From Lota lota (taxonomy: Eukaryota; Chordata; Actinopteri; Gadiformes; Lotidae): DNA of 64,000 bases. This document shows positions 55,883-64,000 of the stretch, one piece after another; position 1 is the stretch's first letter; the number at the start of each line of letters is the position of its first letter. Both the position numbers and the translations under genes were made by a program. Under the pieces are notes generated by a model, which saw only the letters and a program-made list of their open reading frames with translations, was not told the origin of the DNA and searched no databases. The stretch spans positions 8,253,724 through 8,317,723 of the forward strand of contig JACYXH010000826.1 of assembly GCA_026745465.1 (NCBI GenBank). The letters run 5' to 3'.

Positions 55883-56136
55883 TGTGCGCGTACACGCATG
55901 CAAGAACATACATTCACACACGGGCATTATTTAAAATACACACTGACTAAAAATATTGAAATAATGCCTGATTAGACATTTTATGAAACAGAAATACTAT
56001 TCCGAGAGACGATTATGGGTTATTTTCTATACTCATTCTACAGGAGGTGATTTAGGTCATAGAAGCAGAGGATGACCACCTCTGCTGCTGGCTTGGGGAG
56101 TATGAAAAGCTCCTGTGTGTGTGGAGGGTGGCTGGT

Positions 56137-56163
56137 GGGGGGGGGGGGGGGGGGGGGGGGGGG
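56137..56163. repeat. Poly-G tract, 27 nt
   Basis: Twenty-seven consecutive G within the zfpm2 intron. Confidence 0.95.
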
Positions 56164-56655
56164 TGCTAAGAAGCAGAGAGGCAAACCATAAGTCTTGAAA
56201 CTATGGGAAAAGGCTGGAAGAAAAGTGCAGCTCGAGATTTGCACTTGTTTTGCCTGTTAACTGTCTGCAGTGAGCTGCCTTTGTGCAGCGGCCAATGCAG
56301 TTGGAATGAAGGCTATTGTCTAAATCCTCCTGCAGAGCACCTGATAAAAGAATAAAGAACTATGACATATTCTAAAAACAATGGAGGAATTAAGGGGAGA
56401 CAATAGGCCAGCTGCCTCATTAAAACAATCAAAAAACGGCATCCTGTACGTAGTCCAGATAATTAAAAAACCACTGCTTCCCAGAGTCTTTCAATGCCAT
56501 ATCCACCAGCACACGAAGGCCCTGAGACTATGCTGGCTAAATGCCCTCTCCTCTCTCTCTTCTCCCTCTCTCTCCCCTTTGATTAATGGTTTATTTGAAC
56601 ATGCAGTTGAAGATGAACATATGAAGGAATTTAAGACAAAATATCGTTATGCAAG

Positions 56656-56680
56656 CCCCCCCCCCCCCCCCCCCCCCCCC
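56656..56680. repeat. Poly-C tract, 25 nt
   Basis: Twenty-five consecutive C, 500 bp from the preceding G27 and of opposite sense. Confidence 0.95.
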
Positions 56681-58268
56681 AGAAGTACCTCCACTCTAAT
56701 CAAACGTCAAAGGATGAATCGCGCATGTGTGTTGAGTGTGCTTGTGTGTGGTGAGAGTGAGGGAGTGTGTGCTTGTGTAGGTGGTGGGGGAGGTGGGTGT
56801 ACGTCTCTCCCCTTTCGCCTAAAGCCCCAAGAGATTTCAAAGTGCGAGCATCAGAGCACCAATTTTTTTATTTCCCACACTTTAAATGACTTTATAAGGA
56901 AAAAGGCTGAATGTGTATAGTATCTGAATATGGAGAGGTGGGGTGTGGAAGGTGGGATCGGAGGGCCCTCAACACCCAGAATAAAACAGTTTGTTTCATT
57001 ACCCGCTTATAACCGCAAACCACCGTATCTTAATGAAGCCACAAACAAATCTGGTGCTTTGCACGGGGCACAGAGCGAGAGACAACAAAGCGGCAGAAAT
57101 AACAGAAGGCAGTGGATAATTAAACTGGCCTGAAGACAGGTATTCGAATGTCGGTGTGTAAACAGCACAACTCTTTAATAGTTCGGCTGTAAAACGCATA
57201 GTTAAGCGCGTCAGCAGCACCACTCGCCTCTCCCATCTGTCCACGCACATTACGGCTGCGGAGGCCATTACAGCACTGGTGTGAAGTCATGTCTCACTGC
57301 AGCACCCGGTTGGGTGAGGAGGGAGGGGGGAAGAGAAGGGGTGTAGCTTCTGTGACGACTATCAACAACCCGCCGACATCATGTGAATACACTGACTGTG
57401 TGTTTTGGAAGTTATCATCCACTTAGAGAAACGGATGAGTTTGATCGTGATCCCAACCTCTTCTAATTTTGCCGAGCTTGTGCAAAGGTAACCTTTGGAT
57501 TGGTAACTTATGCAGCAGATCTTTATTTTTATAATCAATATCGTAGGGAACGTGTCAGACGTTCCATTACTGGAAATTAAGGGCAGGAATAAATTGCGGC
57601 AATCTCGTATCGCTGGCTGTCTCGCGCCGACAGCCTGATAGCCGTTTGGCAAAGCGCCTCGTCTCCCTGATTATTCAGCCTCTTAAAGTTGTCATCTCTG
57701 TCCATTGGCTCGCCGATAACTGTTGGTCTTAATTGTGAAGTGAGGCTAGGATTGCCCCGGGCCACGGAGAGGCTTGTAATTAAAGACCTCTACTCTCCTT
57801 GTCTTCAAATCAGCTTCGACTCCTCCCTCGCTCCAATGGGAACGGTCTTCTAGCACCTTCGAATAACAAGTAGCCACATGCTGTTAACCATGAACTGTAG
57901 ATTTTTAACAAGGCTTTGTCCTCGAGAGAGCTCTATTACTAAACCACACTCCAAATACAGAGAGTAGACTGGCATTGATTGGTGATTCCTGTTTTTTAAT
58001 TTGCAAAATATGAGTGCATCAATATACTTTTATTATTATTATTATTACCGTTATATGATTATTATTAATATAACAATGAAAAGGAGAGGCGGAAGAAGAA
58101 GCAGAAGAAGAGGAAGAGGAAGATGAATACTTGCAACAACAAATCCATCTCATGAATAATGGCAAATATTGATACTGTTTACTGAATGTACATAATCAAC
58201 ATTATGTACAATCACTGTTGTCAAACTGTCATCAGAGCCCCTCTGTTGGGGCTGTTTCTCTATCACAC

Positions 58269-58330
<62 letters not shown>

Positions 58331-58354
58331 ATGCGCCTGCATGCACACAAACAC

Positions 58355-58432
<78 letters not shown>
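58269..58432. repeat. Two (CA)n tracts with a short linker
   Basis: CA at 58269-58321 and 58359-58432, joined by a degenerate ATGCGCCTGCATG-containing linker. Confidence 0.95.
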
Positions 58433-58434
<2 letters not shown>

Positions 58435-59017
58435 GGTCAAATAAGCTCACTATTATTGACGGTGCACCAAACTAGAATAAGCTGACTGTACCATTACCTT
58501 CTATACAAAACCACTAAGCTCTCCCCATGTCTCTCTTTCTCGCTATCGCTCTTTCTCCATTATACTTTCTCTTACGCCTGCTGCTTCAGTAATATTTCTG
58601 GCCACTAGGAGGCACTCTTCTCATGCGTAAGCCGGGGCCGTGCAGGCGGTACGTTACGATAGTACTCGGTAGGTGCAGCTCGCTTCACCTCAGAGGTGCC
58701 AAGTGACCGGACAGAGACAACCAGCCTTGAAAAAGGACCCTGGTGTCATGACAAATATATATTGAGGCCTATATATATACCCATTGAATGAAGAAAAGAA
58801 CGACATATTTTTGACCTAATTGTGGCAGTTGAATTATGCTTCATGTTTGTCCATGCTTCTAGTTCAACCTTATATATAGGTGCATTGTTGTTAGGACATT
58901 TTTATACATTCAGTTTTCGAGCACAGCCTTGCACAACACATGCAATCCGCAAAACGTTTCTCTCTTCGCAACGCCGATTTTGTCCAGACTAATTTGAGCA
59001 TGGACAGTTTTTTGGTG

Positions 59018-59042
59018 GAGAGAGAGAGAGAGAGAGAGAGAG

Positions 59043-59127
<85 letters not shown>

Positions 59128-59128
59128 T
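59018..59128. repeat. (GA)n microsatellite
   Basis: About 110 bp of GA with one GGGGA interruption near 59041. Confidence 0.95.
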
Positions 59129-60338
59129 GTGTTCATGGAGTGCCTTGAGCGAATGGCATACAGGTTACCATCCACAAATTAAAAAGGACCTCCTGGGGAG
59201 CAGAGGGGTGCAGACAGTCACACTCCGCCTTTACAGTGGCTGTTCCCAGGTTACAGCGACACGGAGCCATCCGCAACACACACCAACATGCAACATATTA
59301 GCACAATGGTCTGAAAACAAAACAAAACAAAAAAGAAAATAGACTTGAATCAGCTGAAACCAGCAGAAAAAAAAGATAGATTCCAGCAAAAATGTGATTT
59401 CAAATGCTGCTTAAAAATTAATGCTTCACTTTGCAACTAAATGACATTGCTCTGGCAGGTCTCTGGAGATGAAGAGGGTTTTTTTCATTGCGTTGAGAAT
59501 AATGGCACAAAGTGAATGTTTCCCTAGTAATAGGGATACAGTGCTGAGTGGACCACAAAGAAAGTGTAGTGCTTTTTCCTGATTTTGAGATAATTAAATA
59601 CAATTGTTTTATTAAATCCTGCACGAAGAGAAAAATAACAATTTATAATAATCTGATAAACAGATAATTATCGAAATTAATAATTATCTTACGGAATTAA
59701 TAATTGGAAGATCAATAATTGTTATATAATTTGTCTTTTATACCCATATATAAAAACATATAAATGGATAATCCAACACATTACTGGTTTCATATTATTG
59801 CATGATGCCACTTCCAACAGATCACAGACCCTCCTCATTAACTACCATCCACCATGAGTCAAGTAGCGCTAATAAAGGAACCCTCCCACTCTCTCTAACT
59901 CTATTGTGGTCTATCAGCTCCAGTCTTTATTTAAACAGGCCTGTCCCATTGAGCACTCTATTAGCTCTGTTGCTCCATGGGCAGTAAGGCCTGTGGTCAG
60001 GGGCCCGGTCGCGGCCAGTCGACATGTGTTTATTGTGGCCCCTGCTGGGGTGGCAGGCTGCTTTGGGGCCGCTCTGACCAAGCCCCGCTAATGGGAGCGG
60101 GGGACCCCTCGGTGACAGGAGGCTACCGCAGTGCCACTGAGCACCGCAGCACCGGGGCCCCGGCCACTCTGCGTGCTCCAGCTGTGGCTCCGTGGCCCGT
60201 GTCCCCCTACCCATCATGCCTCTGTGGGATCAGGTGAACGGCGGAGCTCCAGCACTGGAGAGCTGGTTTCCCAGGGAGACCGCGTGCCACGGTCCTCCAG
60301 CATGCCACCAGCCATACGCCACATGGGCTGGCGTGCTC

Positions 60339-60341
<3 letters not shown>

Positions 60342-60373
<32 letters not shown>
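60342..60373. repeat. (TG)n microsatellite
   Basis: Sixteen TG units. A run of 16 C follows some 370 bp later at 60741-60756. Confidence 0.95.
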
Positions 60374-60379
<6 letters not shown>

Positions 60380-61940
60380 GTGGATGCCAGCCCTAATACA
60401 AATGCAAGCCGTTTAGAAAATGAGACCCTTTCTCTCACTCTGCATCTCTCCTATTTGGAAAAGATTTGTTTTGGCCTTCTGGCGTCGTGTTACTTCCTCC
60501 TCTCCAGAAGAACGGCGTGCCAGAGAGATGCACCTGTCAACCGTTTTGGAGTGAGATATTATTGATATGGTCGCCGAGAATAGAGAGAGAGTCGAGGCTC
60601 TTTCTTCAAGCAATTGATTTGTTGGGGCTGAATACACGACTGATTTCAACGAGATGCTAATCGAGGCAACGCAGCTCAAGTAATACATATTATCTGCTCC
60701 CCAAGCAGCCCGCTCGCACCAAAGCACAAACGCATCCTCACCCCCCCCCCCCCCCCAACTTTACCAGTCACAGGTGCAGCTTCCCAGCATGCCCCTGTGT
60801 CTCGGCACCTCGCTAATTCTACACATTGCTCCAACGCACGCGCTAATTACATTTTCTGTGGGGTTTCTGCAATAGAAATAAATAGCATGCGGCAACAACA
60901 ACAACAAAAAACCCACAAAAAAACGTCCTAATTGCTGTTTGTCCCGCTGTGTGTCGTGGCGGGAGCGGCGAGCGCCCAGCCGCTGCCCTCGCTCGTTGCC
61001 ATTCTGTTGTTCTGGCGCGGCCCCGGCACAGCCCCGGCCTGGCCCCGGCGCAGCCCCAGGTATCACCGAGCAGCCATCTGGAGCCGACATCTGTCTCTCT
61101 ATTGATCACGAGGGTTTAGCACTTGATCAAACAGACTGCGACAGGAAATTGCTCTTTTCCCCGCAGAAAGGGCCAATGGCCTGCGTGAAGGTAATAGAGT
61201 GGAACTGAGATGCACCAGCAGCGTGCTGGTGGAAGTGGCGGTGGCGTTGGCGGGGGTGGAGGCGGGCGCTGGCATGGTGAGACAAGTGAGGGCACGGCCG
61301 TGTCACAGTATTGTGGGCGCGGCAGATTCGCTGCCATGGCGACGTTGGCCACTGGAGTGCCGGTTGAGGTTAAGGCGGCATGTCATTAGTCTGTTCGTGA
61401 TGGCCGCCGTGACACGGCTGTTTCTGCTCATGCCGGATAACACATACTTTAGATTCTACACCGACTCCAGTGGTAGCACGTGCATCTACTTGCACATCTA
61501 TTGGAAAGGTTCTTAAAGGTGCTGTACGATGTTCACCTCAGATCTACTGGGAAAGGCCTCATGGTGGTGGAAAGCACGATGTTGCCTTTGAAACACAGAG
61601 TGTGTGAGTGTGTGAGACACGTTCAGGTATAACTCTGTATGCCAACAGCTGTCAGAAACTCTTAAGAAAGCTGGATCCAAGTGAAATATGCTACATGATA
61701 AGCGCACCAGATGGTAGTGGATTAATGCACTTCTACTGAAGGAGAAAAAATGCCGAAAAGATAACAGCATGTCGCTTGCCAGCATTGCAGTCCCCCAGCT
61801 ATTAAAAATCATTGTAGAGATGGTTATAAAGAATGCTCTAAATCATTGAAAAAAGTAAATGTACAAATAAATACATAAAAAAAGAACAGTAGTAAAATAA
61901 ATGTATTGTATACTGGGCATGTGCTCTCTAATTATTTTAA

Positions 61941-62513
61941 TGGTTTGCAATCTCAGACAATAGGAGCGGTCATACTGCTCAGCCTTTTGTCCCCGTGGAG
62001 TTCACCGCTCTGCTTGAGGCCAGGGTGACACGTTGGCTTTCCTCTGTGTTTTTTCTTCAGAATAGTGAGTACTATGTCAGAGCTGTGGTCCCCATCAGAA
62101 ATAGCACGCCCTGCAACACCATGTTCAGCCAGTATGGACAATTTGATATTGAAGGTGACATTTATTCACATTGTACAATTTATTTAATTGTTCCTGCAGA
62201 GGGAGATATGTATTTTTTCTACCCCCCTTTGCCTACAGTGCCGGAGTTTGTCCTTTGGAATATGATGCAAATTTGGGGGATGAAGCAACTAATTCCTTTT
62301 TCCCTCCACCTCTGCAGTGCTCCCTCTTCACTCCCTTCCCCTCTCTACACCCCCCCAGTTCCCCATTTCCTCCACCATCCTCCATCCTCGCCCAACACGA
62401 GGATTCTGATTAATCGTGTGACCGCCCCTCGTTTTGCATTTTACACAATCTCACGGCGCCACGGTGAGATGTGTGAGCTGTTTCGCCACTTTTGGCGAGC
62501 TGAAAAGAAGTAG
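61941..62513 (+). other. Unexplained 190-codon open frame, possible exon
   Basis: The frame is open from 61941 to a TAG at 62511 on the strand opposite zfpm2. In the middle, TTTTTTCTTCAG ending at 62060 looks like an acceptor and GAAG|GTGACA at 62154 like a donor. The 62061-62153 piece reads NSEYYVRAVVPIRNSTPCNT then MFSQYGQFDIE, protein-like, with a glycosylation-type NST. I recognise no family. Against a gene, the rest of the frame is proline-rich low-complexity sequence, and no partner exon is seen. Confidence 0.2.
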
Positions 62514-64000
62514 CCCAAGGAAGAACAAGTCAAAAGTAGGAACGAGAAAAAATGTATATGACCAGGGGACGTGATAAAGAGAAAAAATAAATAAAATTAT
62601 CAGCCAGTGTGTTTTCCTGTTTGGTTTTAATCTACATTTAATTAAATTCTTATCTGCTGTGTGCTTATGGCTGCATTTGAATGGTGAGGCTGCATTCATT
62701 ATGAATGGTAAAATTGAACTCGGAACATTGTGTGTGGCCCGATGAAAGAACAGGGCACTTATTGCTGTGCAATGCACAAGCACCGCCAGACATGCAGCTA
62801 AAAGAATAAAAGAAAGTCAATTAAGACGGGTCTTTAAATGACTGCTGTATCCAAACACGGGGCGGGGCCACGCGCAATAATATAATCCTGACGGGGCGAA
62901 GAGAGCACAGTCAACTGTTGTTAATACACATTCCAGCCCATGCAGCCAATCACATTGGCTTGTTTATGGAACGTACAGAGTCCATGCAGGCTGGATTTAC
63001 TAGTCCTGTCATGATAGTTCATAATCGGCAGAGGCGAGAATAAAACAAAACACGAGAAAAACATATTACAATGGAGAGGTCAAACGACAAATGTTGGCCG
63101 TTCCTCGTAAATATTCTGCTGGTTTATCTTCGTGTTAGAGGTCAACAGCAAAGGTCAATCAGTAAATATGTAAGCGGCGTTACGTGTCTGGGACTTGACG
63201 TTTCAGTGTTAAATCCAAGGGAGTAGAGGGAGAAAAAAACGGGTAACAATGGAGCTCCAAATTTGTAGCGCTGGTGACAAACGACACACAGCGTATAATG
63301 TGCGGTCGGCCCTTCACAAGCTCAGAACAATATCCGCTAGGCAGAGCACAAAACATGTAAAAGTAAATAATGAAATAAGTAAAAAAGAGCCCATAAGCCG
63401 AAGCTTCAAAGTTGGGACCCACGAAAATCCCTAAATCTTCCCATTTTCAGAAAAGGGGGGAAAGAGGGTGATGGGGGAGGTGGAGAGTAGGAAGGTGGGG
63501 TGGGGATAGGGCCCCTGCTGTTCGGCTATGTTTACACAGCCATTCTCATCTCTAGGCCATGCTCATCCGTGGCACTGACACACAGTGTCGACATGATTAG
63601 GGCGTCTGCCTTTGCATATGGGTGCGTGCATGTGTAAGTGTGTTTTGTGTGTGTGTGGGATGAATGACTTGTGTGTGGGGGGAAAGGGATCAACAGCAGA
63701 TAATCATTCCCAGGCTGCTCAGTACTGGTCTTTAAAATAATGTTGAGAGTCAAGTTTCTCTCTCTCTCTCTGTCTCACCCCAAAGCTAGGTTATTTCCTT
63801 TTATGTTGTGTTTGCAGTCTAAATCTGACTAACAGGACACAAGTAGCAGAGCACAGCACATACGTCTGGAGCACGTAGAGACGAGTAGAGAGACGTTACC
63901 ACGAGGGGTTAAGATCAGCTGTCAGAGGGACTCAAGAAATGAGGCGTCTATTAAAAGAATGATGTTTGATGTTACTCAGGGTTGAGGAATGGAAAGAAAA

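Larger units (their letters stand above)
53332..64000 (-). other. zfpm2: Zfpm2 intron upstream of the PR-like exon (incomplete)
   Basis: I searched by eye for the preceding exon (expected to encode a WLLDVTWQGVE-like and CIVYSKG-like end) and saw none, so the intron extends past the window edge. It holds several simple repeats and repeat-free blocks at about 53,820-54,060, 56,380-56,650, 56,980-57,130, 57,560-57,790, 60,430-60,690 and 62,390-62,520. These are candidate conserved noncoding elements; the only basis is composition and the absence of repeats. Confidence 0.6.

Noticed and set aside
61900-62070. The missing upstream zfpm2 exon on the minus strand
   Set aside because: A few words are reminiscent, but the minus-strand translation does not give the expected TWQGVE-like or YSKG-like sequence, and no donor in the right phase is present.

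Overview
The window is vertebrate nuclear DNA, almost certainly from a ray-finned fish. The evidence is split genes with GT-AG introns, very dense CA/GA/TCTT/CAGA microsatellites, many long G or C homopolymers, relics of hAT-like and Tc1-like DNA transposons, and a zfpm2 (FOG2) gene that reads closely like the mammalian one while carrying its own insertions. The repeat at 32980-33060 resembles a Tc1-type end that I associate with teleosts such as salmonids and pikes. That does not fix the species. There are no prokaryotic features.

Layout. (1) Positions 1 to about 28,000 hold no gene I can support. This is intergenic sequence with microsatellites, one 20-bp minisatellite (3413-3551), one ~525-bp hAT-like relic with an 8-bp target duplication (8663-9187), a tRNA-like repeat head (24062-24134) and several short perfect hairpins. 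(2) Positions 32,356-47,631 (+) hold ten exons of an alpha/beta-hydrolase-fold gene with one membrane segment near the N-terminus; its first coding exon was not found. The joined exons give 362 residues. The nucleophile serine position is Glu and the usual catalytic His position is Arg, so it looks like a non-catalytic member of the fold. Its 8.6-kb seventh intron holds a 418-bp foldback element, a TTTC array and a GC-rich block. (3) Positions 47,632-49,359 are the convergent gap, probably shared by the two 3' UTRs. (4) Positions 49,360-53,331 (-) hold the last three coding exons of zfpm2: the end of the PR-like domain, eight zinc fingers and the CtBP-binding PIDLSKK motif. (5) Positions 53,332-64,000 are the next zfpm2 intron; the exons for the N-terminal ~180 residues lie outside. 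This intron has several non-repetitive stretches that look like candidate conserved elements, one with three GATA sites, plus an unexplained 190-codon open frame at 61,941-62,513.

The two genes converge tail to tail and I see no functional link between them. The zfpm2 product is a nuclear cofactor of GATA4/5/6 in heart and gonad development. The hydrolase-fold protein is unrecognised beyond its fold. I did not find a new multi-gene system. The best leads are the apparent pseudo-hydrolase, the foldback element, the hAT relic, the 61.9-kb open frame and the GATA-site cluster in the zfpm2 intron. All comparisons with families were made by eye from memory; no search was run.
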